DNA from: Candidatus Sulfopaludibacter sp. SbA3
GTDB lineage: Bacteria; Pseudomonadota; Alphaproteobacteria; Caulobacterales; Hyphomonadaceae
DNA length: 64,000 nt
Direction of reading: 5' to 3'
Assembly (NCBI GenBank): GCA_945913285.1
Contig: CAMEDD010000002.1
Coordinates: forward strand, 62,001-126,000
The notes under the pieces were generated by a model. That model worked only from the letters and a program-made list of their open reading frames with translations. It was not told the origin of the DNA and searched no databases. Below, in pieces: positions 36,178-43,844 of the stretch. Each line of letters begins with the position of its first letter. Within the stretch, counting starts at the first letter, position 1. The position numbers and the translations under genes were made by a program.

Positions 36178-36643
36178 GGCCATCCGGCCGGAATGGTGGT
36201 TCTACCACCTCTCGCGCACCGCGCTTGAGGTGGCAGCCCCGCCGCTGATGCAGAAATGCCTGGACGCGGGATGGCGCGTGCTCGCTGTCTCGCCGGACAT
36301 GGAGCGGCTCGCAAAACTCGACGCGGCGCTGTGGATATTTGATGACGCGTCGTTTCTGCCACACGGTCAGGCCGAGGCGCCGGGACTGGACGCTGCGCGC
36401 CAGCCGGTGCTGCTGTCGGCAAAGCTGAAGAATTCCAACAATGCCGACGCGCTGGTGCTGATGGATGGCACCGATGCGCCGGTGGAGGCACCGTTCCGGC
36501 GCTGCATGGTGATCTTCGAAGACGGCGACAAAGGCGCGCGGGCGCGGGCGCGCGAGCAGTTCAAGGCGGCAAAGGATTCGGGGCTGGTGACGCGCTACTT
36601 CCAGCAGACGTCCGCAGGCGGATGGCAAGAGGCGGGGGTTTAG
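36170..36643 (+). CDS. holC: DNA polymerase III subunit chi
   Basis: HolC links the clamp loader to SSB in the replisome. The 157-aa protein begins EAIRPEWWFYHLSRTALE, with the typical chi sequence of PPLMQKCLDAGWRVLAVSP and DDASFLPHG, and VLLSAKLKNSNNADALVLMD in the second half. The pepA stop overlaps its start, which is the standard arrangement. It converges with the PhnA-domain gene, the two stops overlapping by 4 bases. Confidence 0.92.
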   Translation: MSEAIRPEWWFYHLSRTALEVAAPPLMQKCLDAGWRVLAVSPDMERLAKLDAALWIFDDASFLPHGQAEAPGLDAARQPVLLSAKLKNSNNADALVLMDGTDAPVEAPFRRCMVIFEDGDKGARARAREQFKAAKDSGLVTRYFQQTSAGGWQEAGV

Positions 36644-36909
36644 GCCTTCTTCAAAAACTCGGCCTTAAGGCCCATTGCGCCCATGCCGTCGATATTGCAG
36701 TCGATGTCATGGTCGCCTTTGACAAGGTGGAAGTTCCTGGCCCTGGTGCCGCGCTTTACGACGAGGGATGAGCCCTTGACCTTCAGGTCCTTGATTACGG
36801 TGACGCTGTTACCATCCGTGAGCGGATTACGGGCGAAATCCTTGATCACTTTCGCGGTTGTGGCCGGCGCCTGGGCCCATTCATGCCCGCATTCGGGGTG
36901 GATGAGCAT
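36640..36909 (-). CDS. PhnA/YjdM-domain protein with disrupted N-terminal zinc ribbon
   Basis: The 89-aa ORF covers the conserved PhnA domain (DGNSVTVIKDLKVKGSS, VKGDHDIDCNIDG, LKAEFLKKA). Full-length PhnA/YjdM proteins (about 110 aa) begin with a zinc ribbon of the form CPxC...CPEC. Here the upstream sequence still reads RRPECESVLTYEDG in the PhnA frame, but with no start codon. An ATG at 36968 overlapping the thioesterase stop (ATGA) gives MKDLP and then runs out of frame. So a one-base frameshift near 36945-36955 and a Cys-to-Arg change have removed the ribbon. The remaining ORF may still be translated from 36909. PhnA function itself is unclear; the phosphonate link is historical. Confidence 0.8.
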   Translation of the reverse strand: MLIHPECGHEWAQAPATTAKVIKDFARNPLTDGNSVTVIKDLKVKGSSLVVKRGTRARNFHLVKGDHDIDCNIDGMGAMGLKAEFLKKA

Positions 36910-36964
36910 CGCCCCGTCTTCATAGGTCAGAACGGATTCGCATTCAGGGCGGCGGGAAGGTCTT

Positions 36965-37399
36965 TCATCCCTTCGGTTTCAGCATCAGCTGCGAGCATCT
37001 GAACAGCGCCATGCGCTTGCCCTTGTCGCTCGTCAGTTCGCAGTCCCAGACCTGCGTGGTGCCGCCGACATGGACCGGAATGGTTTTCGCCAGGACGCGG
37101 CCTTCGAGGAGAGTGGAGAAGAAGTTGGTCTTGAGTTCGATCGTGGTGAAGCCGGTGGCGCCGTCCTTGAGATTGGCGATGGTGGAATAGCCGCAAAGTG
37201 AGTCGGCGAGCGTGACGAGACTACCGGCGTGAAGGAAGCCGTTCGGCGCATGATGGTGGCGCTGGATGTCGAAATAGCCCTCGAACCCATCGCGCGCGGC
37301 GCGCGTCACGACCATGTTGATATGGCCCGGCAGGGTGCCTTCGCTGCGAGCGTTGAAAGCCTCCGGCGTGATCAGTCTGTCCGGCATAAGGTAAGTCAT
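36965..37399 (-). CDS. PaaI-family hotdog-fold thioesterase
   Basis: This 144-aa acyl-CoA thioesterase-like protein has a hotdog domain with PNGFLHAGSLVTLADSLCGY (near residue 53) and FTTIELKTNFFST (near 84). The catalytic Asp lies in the LADS helix. Such enzymes hydrolyse aryl- or short acyl-CoA; the substrate is unknown. The stop overlaps the former phnA start, and the gene is divergent from the TetR regulator, which may control it. Confidence 0.87.
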   Translation of the reverse strand: MTYLMPDRLITPEAFNARSEGTLPGHINMVVTRAARDGFEGYFDIQRHHHAPNGFLHAGSLVTLADSLCGYSTIANLKDGATGFTTIELKTNFFSTLLEGRVLAKTIPVHVGGTTQVWDCELTSDKGKRMALFRCSQLMLKPKG

Positions 37400-37469
37400 C
37401 GCGCTTCTCCGTTCTGTTTCGGAACTCTAACGATCGTGCGCGCGGCGTTCAAGTCATGCGCGGCGTGCT

Positions 37470-38273
37470 TTGACTTCGGTTCTCTTCCAAGTAAATGTTG
37501 ATCCAGCCGACTTTGCTGAGGAGCCGCCACTGAGCGTCCGCGACACGTCTCCCCCGATCACCAATCTCCGAGCTGTCGCCATTCTTGATGCGGCCGAGGC
37601 CGAATTCAGTGTTCACGGATTTGATGGCGTCACGTTGCGAACCATCGCCCAACGGGCGGGTGTCGATGTCGCGCTGCCGCACTATTATTTCACGTCGAAA
37701 GACAAGCTGTTCGTGAAGGTGTTCGAGCGGCGCGCGAAAGAGCTGAACGCGTGGCGCGAGGCGGCGCTGAACGACGCGCTCGAGGCGGCCCACCCCCGCG
37801 CGCCGACCGTCGAGGCGATCGTGCGTGCGTATCTCGAGCCGCTGCTGAAGGGCGCGCATCTCGCCGATCCAGGCTGGAAGAATTATTACGCGCTGATCGC
37901 CTATGTGAACAACACGCCGGGTTGGGGCGGGCGGCTGATGGCGACGCATTTTGATCCGCTGATACGCAAGTTCCTCGACGCACTACGCCTCGCCATGCCT
38001 GGCATGCAGGAACAGGATCTGTTCTGGGGTTATCATTGTCTGTCCGGCGCCCTGACGCTTGCCTTCGCCCAGACGGGGCGGATCGACGAATTGTCCAGTG
38101 GTCTGGTCCGGTCGCGTGACCTTGATGAGGCGTGTGAGCATATGGCCCGGTTCATGACGGGGGGATTCGAGACCTCCCGCCGCGGCGCGCCCGCCGCCCG
38201 CGCCAAGCCTGCCAGTGCCAAGCTGGCAACTCGCAAGGCGGCCAAACCCGCCCGTCAGAAGAGTACGGCCTGA
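37470..38273 (+). CDS. TetR-family transcriptional regulator (start uncertain)
   Basis: This regulator has a TetR N-terminal helix-turn-helix at about residues 38-85 (AILDAAEAEFSVHGFDGVTLRTIAQRAGV...YYFTSKDKLF) and a CecR/YbiH-like C-terminal domain, ending in a Lys/Ala-rich tail. The only standard start in frame is the TTG at 37470, which has no Shine-Dalgarno. Sixty bases on, GAGGAG stands 6 bases before an in-frame CTG (37530) that would give the typical TetR start LSVRDTSPPITNLR. The gene is divergent from the thioesterase with 70 bases between, a plausible operator region. The ligand is unknown. Confidence 0.85.
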   Translation: MTSVLFQVNVDPADFAEEPPLSVRDTSPPITNLRAVAILDAAEAEFSVHGFDGVTLRTIAQRAGVDVALPHYYFTSKDKLFVKVFERRAKELNAWREAALNDALEAAHPRAPTVEAIVRAYLEPLLKGAHLADPGWKNYYALIAYVNNTPGWGGRLMATHFDPLIRKFLDALRLAMPGMQEQDLFWGYHCLSGALTLAFAQTGRIDELSSGLVRSRDLDEACEHMARFMTGGFETSRRGAPAARAKPASAKLATRKAAKPARQKSTA

Positions 38274-38366
38274 CCGGCTCCCGAATGAGGGCGTGGCGGT
38301 TGCGGCGGCGGCGGCGGCCAGCTATAGGCCGCGCGAACCCCCAACTCCCAGATTCAGGAAGCTCCC

Positions 38367-38789
38367 ATGGCCGTACAGCGCACATTCTCCATTATCAAAC
38401 CGGACGCCACCGAGCGTAACCTGACCGGCGCCATCAATGCGGTCATCGAGAAAGCCGGCCTGCGCGTCATTGGCCAGCGCCGCATCCACATGACCCGCAC
38501 TCAGGCCGAACGCTTCTACGGCGTGCACCGCGAGCGCCCGTTCTTCGGCGAGCTGGTCGACTTCATGGTTTCCGGCCCGGTCGTTGTTCAGGTGCTTGAG
38601 GGCGAAGATGCGGTCACGAAATACCGCGACGTGATGGGCGCCACCAACCCGGCCCAGGCCGCTGACGGCACGATCCGCAAACTGTTCGCCAAGTCGATCG
38701 GTGAGAACTCGGTGCACGGTTCGGACTCGGCCGAGAACGCCGCGCTCGAGATCGCGCAGTTCTTCTCGGAAGCCGACATCGCCGGCTAA
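38367..38789 (+). CDS. ndk: Nucleoside diphosphate kinase
   Basis: This 140-aa NDP kinase transfers the gamma phosphate from ATP to NDPs via a phosphohistidine. It shows [19 protein letters not shown] at the start and the active-site His in NSVHGSDS (near residue 117). Length is normal. The 90 bases upstream include a GCGGCGGCGG low-complexity run. A strong hairpin terminator follows. Confidence 0.98.
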   Translation: MAVQRTFSIIKPDATERNLTGAINAVIEKAGLRVIGQRRIHMTRTQAERFYGVHRERPFFGELVDFMVSGPVVVQVLEGEDAVTKYRDVMGATNPAQAADGTIRKLFAKSIGENSVHGSDSAENAALEIAQFFSEADIAG

Positions 38790-38811
38790 GGCCGCCGGAC
38801 CCTGACCATCA

Positions 38812-38851
38812 AAGAAGCCCGCCCGGGTCAACCGGGCGGGCTTCTTTTTCT
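38812..38851. terminator. Strong bidirectional intrinsic terminator (ndk / mlaC)
   Basis: AAGAAGCCCGCCCGG and CCGGGCGGGCTTCTT pair perfectly across a 5-base loop, followed by T5 on the plus strand and a comparable run of T on the minus strand. It separates the convergent ndk and mlaC genes and can serve both. Confidence 0.92.
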
Positions 38852-38869
38852 GTGTCGAACCGGCGGCGT

Positions 38870-39496
38870 TCAGCCGCGCGGCGTCTGCTTGAGCTTCTTG
38901 GTCATCGAGTCGATCTTGGCGATCAGCTTGTCGGCCGAGCCATTATTGTCGTCCAGCAGCGCGATGAATTGTGCGCGCTGTTCGATCCCGAGCCAGATCA
39001 GGTTGCCATCCGAGTTCAGGGCGACATCCACCACCTGGTAGCTGCCTTCCTTGCCCTGAACGCGCCAGCGTACGTCCATTTCCTTACCGTCCTTGCGTTT
39101 GATCACGGTGTTGACGATCGAGTCGGTCGGCGAGCGGTCCACCGAGCTTTTGACGACAACGGCTTCGCCGCGATAGGCGTCTAGCTGGGCTTCGTACACG
39201 GCCATCGCATAGTTGCGGAACGCCTTGCGATAGCGGGTGAGCTCGTCCTCGGTGAACCGGCGGGCATACTTGCCGATCACGAAGTTCGAGACCGCGTCGA
39301 TGTCGGTGAATTTGTCCATGTAGGCGTTGAATGTCGCCGTGCGCTCGGCGGCCGTCAGCTTCGGGTTGTTGAGTGTGCTGAGCGCCTCGCTGGCATTCTT
39401 CTGAACATAGGCTTCGGTGCGCGCGTCCGCAAAGGCGGGCAGGGCGAGGGCCGCAACCAGGGGCGCGGCAAGCGTAGATCGGATCAGGTTTTTCAA
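38870..39496 (-). CDS. mlaC: MlaC-like phospholipid-binding periplasmic protein
   Basis: This 208-aa ABC-type lipid carrier (Tol_Tol_Ttg2 family) has a signal peptide ending ALPAFA and the domain blocks FVIGKYARRFTEDELTRYRKAF and YQVVDVALNSDGNLIW. MlaC ferries phospholipids between the outer-membrane MlaA complex and the inner-membrane MlaFEDB. The start is TTG (LKNLIRST), supported by AGGAA 8 bases upstream; no ATG is available before the signal sequence. It follows mlaA by 30 bases. The mlaFED genes are not in the window. Confidence 0.88.
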   Translation of the reverse strand: MKNLIRSTLAAPLVAALALPAFADARTEAYVQKNASEALSTLNNPKLTAAERTATFNAYMDKFTDIDAVSNFVIGKYARRFTEDELTRYRKAFRNYAMAVYEAQLDAYRGEAVVVKSSVDRSPTDSIVNTVIKRKDGKEMDVRWRVQGKEGSYQVVDVALNSDGNLIWLGIEQRAQFIALLDDNNGSADKLIAKIDSMTKKLKQTPRG

Positions 39497-39526
39497 GAGC
39501 AGATTCCTTTTTCGCGCGGCGCCAGT

Positions 39527-40282
39527 TTACTCTTCAAATTCGTCAAAATCTGGGAGATCTTCGTACGCATCGGCCTCATTCAGTTTTCCATTAGCGATCG
39601 CTGCCTGACGCTGAGATGAATAAATCCGGCGGAGCGCGACGTAGGGTTCGGGTTGGGAATTCAATGCTTCGATCTGTTTATCGAAGCGCACACGGGCGTT
39701 GAGCCCGCCTATGAGGCCCATGCCTGCCTGGACAGCGACATCGGTATCATCGTCATTGTCGATCTGGACCCAGGTCAGCGGGTCAACCGCGCGGTCCACG
39801 CCTGCGCCGATCAGGTCGCGCGGCGTGGTCGGGCCGAGCAAGGGCAGAACCAGGAAGGGGCCGCTCCCGATCCCCCATACGCCGAGCGTCTGGCCGAAAT
39901 CTTCCGAATGGTCCTCGAAGCCAAAGTGTTCCGCCGCGTCCCAGAGGCCGAGGAGGCCCACTGTCGTGTTCAGCGTGAAGCGGGCGGCGGTGGTGCCGGC
40001 GCGGGACGGCTCGGCCTGCAGCAGGTCGTTGGCGAAGATGACCGGGCCGCCGAGATTGTCGAGGAAATCGCTGGCGCGGTCCCGGGCGAACGCCGGCGTG
40101 ACGGTCTTGTAGGCCATGGCCGCCGGGCGGAGGGCATATTTGTCGACCCCGTTGTTCAGGGCGAACATCTGCCGGTTAAAGCCCTCATACGGGTCGGCGA
40201 TTTCGCCGGGACCTTGGGCAGGGGCAGTCGCGCACGCCGATACGGCGAGTGAGGCCAAGGCGGCGCTGGCAGCATGTTTCAT
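39527..40282 (-). CDS. mlaA: MlaA (VacJ) outer-membrane lipoprotein
   Basis: This 251-aa lipoprotein has a lipobox VSAC (Cys17) and the MlaA domain: DPYEGFNRQMFALNNGVDK near residue 30, RASDFLDNLGGPVIFANDLLQ, and GPFLVLPLLGPTTPRDLIG near 145. MlaA removes mislocalised phospholipids from the outer leaflet and passes them to MlaC, encoded immediately downstream. The C-terminal tail is unusually acidic (DLPDFDEFEE). It is divergent from the ArsR-methyltransferase gene with 181 bases between. Confidence 0.93.
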   Translation of the reverse strand: MKHAASAALASLAVSACATAPAQGPGEIADPYEGFNRQMFALNNGVDKYALRPAAMAYKTVTPAFARDRASDFLDNLGGPVIFANDLLQAEPSRAGTTAARFTLNTTVGLLGLWDAAEHFGFEDHSEDFGQTLGVWGIGSGPFLVLPLLGPTTPRDLIGAGVDRAVDPLTWVQIDNDDDTDVAVQAGMGLIGGLNARVRFDKQIEALNSQPEPYVALRRIYSSQRQAAIANGKLNEADAYEDLPDFDEFEE

Positions 40283-40444
40283 AGGAGAGTTTCCTGAAAG
40301 AACGACTGATACATGGAGTTAAGGTGCAAAAGGTTCAACGGGCTCGCGACGCAACTCGGCAAGGTAGCGAGAATTTGATGCCACCGTCTTAATTCAGCAT
40401 TGGGTGGTCATGGCGGTTGTCCGGTGAGAAGCCGGTTGCCAGAT

Positions 40445-40466
40445 CATATAAAGGGATGTTTATATG
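40445..40466. promoter_or_regulatory. Operator-like palindrome overlapping the ArsR-methyltransferase start codon
   Basis: CATATAAA-GGGATG-TTTATATG is a perfect 8-6-8 inverted repeat. Its last three bases are the ATG of the ArsR-methyltransferase gene, and its first half and spacer contain the AAGGG ribosome-binding site. AT-rich 8+8 palindromes of this size are typical of ArsR-family dimers. The position predicts autorepression of the whole methionine operon. Confidence 0.72.
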
Positions 40467-41447
40467 CTTGGCATGAGCCCGGTCGAAGATCTTCTCGAGA
40501 AACTGAAAGCCGCCGGTGAGCCAACCCGGCTGCGCTTGCTCGCGCTGCTGCGCGATCATGACCTTTCGGTGGGCGAGCTGGTTCAGGTGCTCGGGCAGAG
40601 CCAGCCGCGACTGTCGCATCATCTCAAGAACCTCTCCGAAGCGGGCCTGGCCGAAAGGTTGCCGGAAGGGGCGTTTGTTTTCTACCGCGCGGCGCGGTCC
40701 GGGGCGGGGCTGGCGTTTCTGGACCCGCTGTTCCAGCAGGTCAGCCCCGACGCGCCCGAGTTTCAGGAAGACCGGGACAAGTTGCGGGATGTGATGCTGG
40801 CGCGCGCGGCCTCGGCGGAGACCTACTTTTCCAGCATCGCGGAGAACTGGGACTCGCTGCGGGCGCTGCATTTTCCGAACGAGGCAATCGAGGACACATT
40901 GCTTGAACTCGCCGGGAGCGGGCCGCACCGGCGCGTGGTGGATTTCGGCACGGGCACTGGCCGGATGCTGTTGCTCTTTTCCGGGCTGGCAGTTGAGGCT
41001 GAGGGCATCGATTTCAGTCATCGGATGCTGACCATGGCGCGGGCCAATCTGGAGCGTGCGGGCGTGAGCAACAGCCGAGTGCGGTTTGGCGATGTGTCGG
41101 CCGCGCCTTTCGAGAATGCCTCGGCCGATCTCGTGATCGTGCACCAGGTGCTGCATTACCTCGATGCGCCGGGCGATGCCATTGCCGAGGCGGCGCGCAT
41201 CCTGATGCCGGGCGGAAAGCTGCTGGTGATCGACTTTGCGCCGCATGATCTTGAATTCCTGCGGGCTGAGCATGGTCACCGCCGGCTTGGCGTGCGCCAT
41301 GACGCCTTGTCCGAATGGGCGTACGCGGCAGGGCTGAAGCTCGAGGCGCCGCGGTCGTTTGATCCACCGGCGCCGGATGCGCCCGGCCTTACAGTCAACA
41401 TCTGGCGGGCGATCAAGCCTTCCATCGCCAAAGCGAGGGCGGCATGA
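40464..41447 (+). CDS. ArsR-family regulator fused to a SAM-dependent methyltransferase domain
   Basis: This 327-aa protein has an ArsR winged helix at residues 1-95 (LKAAGEPTRLRLLALLRDHDLSVGEL, then recognition helix QSQPRLSHHLKNLSEAGL), with no metal-binding CxC. A class I methyltransferase domain covers about 130-300 (VVDFGTGTGRML as SAM loop, VRFGDVSAAPF, VLHYLDAPGDAIAEA, LMPGGKLLVIDF). ArsR proteins of the SahR type are known to sense S-adenosylhomocysteine and control methionine-cycle genes. The fused SAM/SAH-binding fold and the ATGA coupling to metF support such a sensor role here. Whether the methyltransferase domain is catalytic is unknown. Confidence 0.88.
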   Translation: MLGMSPVEDLLEKLKAAGEPTRLRLLALLRDHDLSVGELVQVLGQSQPRLSHHLKNLSEAGLAERLPEGAFVFYRAARSGAGLAFLDPLFQQVSPDAPEFQEDRDKLRDVMLARAASAETYFSSIAENWDSLRALHFPNEAIEDTLLELAGSGPHRRVVDFGTGTGRMLLLFSGLAVEAEGIDFSHRMLTMARANLERAGVSNSRVRFGDVSAAPFENASADLVIVHQVLHYLDAPGDAIAEAARILMPGGKLLVIDFAPHDLEFLRAEHGHRRLGVRHDALSEWAYAAGLKLEAPRSFDPPAPDAPGLTVNIWRAIKPSIAKARAA

Positions 41448-42358
41448 TCCGCACACTGACACAATCTGACCGCAACGCCGAGCCGCTGCGCGTCTCGTTC
41501 GAGTTCTTTCCGCCAAAAAGCGAAGCGATGGCGACGCGGCTTTGGGATACCGTCAAAAGGCTGGAGCCGATGGCGCCGGATTTCGTGTCCGTGACTTATG
41601 GTGCAGGTGGCTCGACGCGTGAGCGAACACACGACACCGTGCGCCGGATTGCGGCGGAGACGCCGCTGCGCCCGGCGGCGCACCTGACCTGCGTTTCGGC
41701 GACGAAAGAGGAAGTGCTGGCGATTGCCGAAGCCTACTGGCAGGCCGGCGTGCAGCATATCGTGGCGCTGCGCGGCGATCCGCCGGCGGGCATGGGCACG
41801 AAGTATGAGCCGCATCCGGGCGGGTTCCTAGACTCGGTCGATCTCATCCGTGGGCTGAGGGCGCACCGGCCAGAGCTTGGAAAGTGTTTCGAGATTTCGG
41901 TCTCCTGCTATCCGGAGCTGCATCCCGAGAACCAGGGCTGGAGTGCGGAGATTGCGTTTCTGAAGGCGAAGCAGGATGCGGGGGCGGACCGGGCGATCAC
42001 CCAGTTCTTCTTCGAGCCCGAGGTCTATTTCGAGTTCCTGGAGCGCGCGCGGACGGGCGGCGTGACGCTGCCGATTGTGCCGGGCATCATGCTGCAGCCG
42101 AACTTCACCGGCCTGAAGCGCATTTCGGCGTTGTGCGGCGCGACCGTGCCGCATTGGCTGGAGCGGCTCTATGAGGGCCTCGAGGAAGATGACGAGACGC
42201 GCGATCTCGTGACAGCGACCGTAGCGGCAGAGCTTTGCCACAAGCTGCATGAGCGAGGCGTGCGCGACTTCCACTTCTATACGCTGAACCGGGCAAGCCT
42301 CGCACTTTCAACGTGCCGGCTGCTGGGCCTCAAGCCCCAATCCACAAAGGCGGCATGA
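41444..42358 (+). CDS. metF: Methylenetetrahydrofolate reductase
   Basis: This 304-aa FAD enzyme reduces 5,10-methylene-THF to 5-methyl-THF, the methyl donor for MetH. Family blocks: [13 protein letters not shown] near residue 18, [16 protein letters not shown] near 47, [11 protein letters not shown] near 78, ALRGDPP near 108, [12 protein letters not shown] near 180 and PGIMLQPNF near 215. It is coupled by ATGA to the regulator upstream and to the metH homocysteine module downstream. Confidence 0.96.
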   Translation: MIRTLTQSDRNAEPLRVSFEFFPPKSEAMATRLWDTVKRLEPMAPDFVSVTYGAGGSTRERTHDTVRRIAAETPLRPAAHLTCVSATKEEVLAIAEAYWQAGVQHIVALRGDPPAGMGTKYEPHPGGFLDSVDLIRGLRAHRPELGKCFEISVSCYPELHPENQGWSAEIAFLKAKQDAGADRAITQFFFEPEVYFEFLERARTGGVTLPIVPGIMLQPNFTGLKRISALCGATVPHWLERLYEGLEEDDETRDLVTATVAAELCHKLHERGVRDFHFYTLNRASLALSTCRLLGLKPQSTKAA

Positions 42359-43419
42359 TTATGGACGCGATGACAAGAGTTCCCGCACTTGAAGCCGAAG
42401 CGGCGAAGCGCATCCTGATCCTTGATGGCGCGATGGGTACGATGATCCAGACGTATTCGCTCAACGAAGAAGACTTCCGTGGGCAGAGGTTTGCGGACTG
42501 GGCCTCGCCGCTGCGCGGGAATAATGACCTGCTCAACCTGACGCGGCCGGACATTATCGCGGCCATCCATGCGCAGTACTACGAGGCCGGCGCGGATTTC
42601 GTCGAAACAAACACGTTCAGCGCGACGACGATCGCGATGGCGGACTACCGGATGGAAGCGCTGGCGGATGAGATCGCTGCGGAGGGGGCGCGGATTGCGC
42701 GCGAGGTGGCGGACAGGCTAGAGGCGGAGGATGGCAAGCCGCGCGGCGTGCTGGGGGCGATCGGGCCGACGAACAAGACGCTGTCGCTGTCGCCGAAGGT
42801 CAGTGATCCTGGCTACCGGGATGTGACGTTCGACCAGGTGCGCGAGGCCTATGCGGCGCAGGCGCGGGCGATGGCGCCGTTCATCGACATGTTCCTGATC
42901 GAGACGGTGTTCGACACACTGAATGCCAAGGCGGCGATCAAGGCGCTGATCGATCTGCGTGAGCAGGAAGGGATTGATCTGCCGATAATCATATCGGGCA
43001 CGATCACGGATGCTTCCGGCCGGACGCTCAGTGGGCAGACAGCCGAGGCGTTCTGGAACTCGGTGCGCCATGCACGGCCCTGGGCAATCGGCCTCAACTG
43101 CGCGCTCGGCGCTGACCTGATGCGCCAGCATATCGCGGCCATATCGCGCGTGGCCGATACGCGCGTGATTGCTTATCCGAATGCTGGCCTTCCGAACGCG
43201 TTCGGCGCCTATGACGAGACGCCGGGCCAGACGGCGGTGCATCTTGGCGAGTGGGCGAAGAGCGGGCTGGTCAATGTGCTCGGCGGGTGTTGCGGCACGA
43301 CGCCGCCGCATATCGCGGCGATTGCGGGCGCAGCTAAGGGCAAGGCGCCGCGCACGGTGCCGGTGCTGAAGCCGGCGCTGAGACTGTCCGGGCTCGAACC
43401 GTTTGAAGTGGCGTCCTGA
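42355..43419 (+). CDS. metH: Cobalamin-dependent methionine synthase, homocysteine-binding module
   Basis: This 354-aa stand-alone homocysteine S-methyltransferase domain is the first quarter of classical MetH. It shows [18 protein letters not shown] at residues 20-37, [12 protein letters not shown] near 84, and zinc-ligand cysteines in GLNCALGA and [11 protein letters not shown] near 325. The ATG at 42355 overlaps the metF stop, with AAAGGCGG upstream. The folate, B12 and activation domains lie in a separate gene (43841-46477), with a GGCT-like gene between. A split MetH is known in Caulobacter relatives. Confidence 0.93.
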   Translation: MIMDAMTRVPALEAEAAKRILILDGAMGTMIQTYSLNEEDFRGQRFADWASPLRGNNDLLNLTRPDIIAAIHAQYYEAGADFVETNTFSATTIAMADYRMEALADEIAAEGARIAREVADRLEAEDGKPRGVLGAIGPTNKTLSLSPKVSDPGYRDVTFDQVREAYAAQARAMAPFIDMFLIETVFDTLNAKAAIKALIDLREQEGIDLPIIISGTITDASGRTLSGQTAEAFWNSVRHARPWAIGLNCALGADLMRQHIAAISRVADTRVIAYPNAGLPNAFGAYDETPGQTAVHLGEWAKSGLVNVLGGCCGTTPPHIAAIAGAAKGKAPRTVPVLKPALRLSGLEPFEVAS

Positions 43420-43844
43420 TGGGCGCTGAGGTTCGCAGCGGCGACCTGTTTGTGTTCTACGGCCTCCTGAAGCAGGGGGCCGCAGGCGCGCCGCCATGGC
43501 TGGACCTTGCGGGTGCGGGTACGTTCGGGACGCCGTGCCGGTTTCGCGGACGGATGGTGGATCTGGGCGGCTTTCCGGGCGTGGTGGCAGGCGAGACGCT
43601 GTGCCACGGACTGCGCTGGCGCGTGCGCGATGCCGGCATCGTGCCGGAGATGGACGACTTCGAGGATTTGACGGATGATCCGGTCAAGTCGCTCTACTGG
43701 CGTGGGCTGGTGACTTTGCGCGATGATGCCGGGGCGGCGACGGGCGAAGACGCTTGGGTCTACTGGTTTAATCAGTCCGTGGACGGATATCCGCCTGTTG
43801 TGGATGGAAACTGGCCGCTGGATGCGGGGAAAACAAGAAAATGA
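43419..43844 (+). CDS. Gamma-glutamylcyclotransferase-like (AIG2/GGCT fold) protein
   Basis: This 141-aa protein has the GGCT-like fold: [13 protein letters not shown] at the start (consensus YGxLkxG), DLGGFPGVV near residue 48, a candidate catalytic Glu in MDDFEDL near 86, and DAWVYWFNQ near 110. GGCT enzymes release 5-oxoproline from gamma-glutamyl compounds. It is inserted between the two metH modules, coupled at both ends (TGATG and ATGA), so it is expressed in fixed ratio with MetH. A link to homocysteine/glutathione or folate polyglutamate turnover is speculation. Confidence 0.75.
   Translation: MGAEVRSGDLFVFYGLLKQGAAGAPPWLDLAGAGTFGTPCRFRGRMVDLGGFPGVVAGETLCHGLRWRVRDAGIVPEMDDFEDLTDDPVKSLYWRGLVTLRDDAGAATGEDAWVYWFNQSVDGYPPVVDGNWPLDAGKTRK

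Noticed and set aside
38298-38320. GCGGCGGCGG low-complexity run upstream of ndk
   Set aside because: Short trinucleotide run, common in GC-rich promoters; no sign of phase-variation design within a reading frame.
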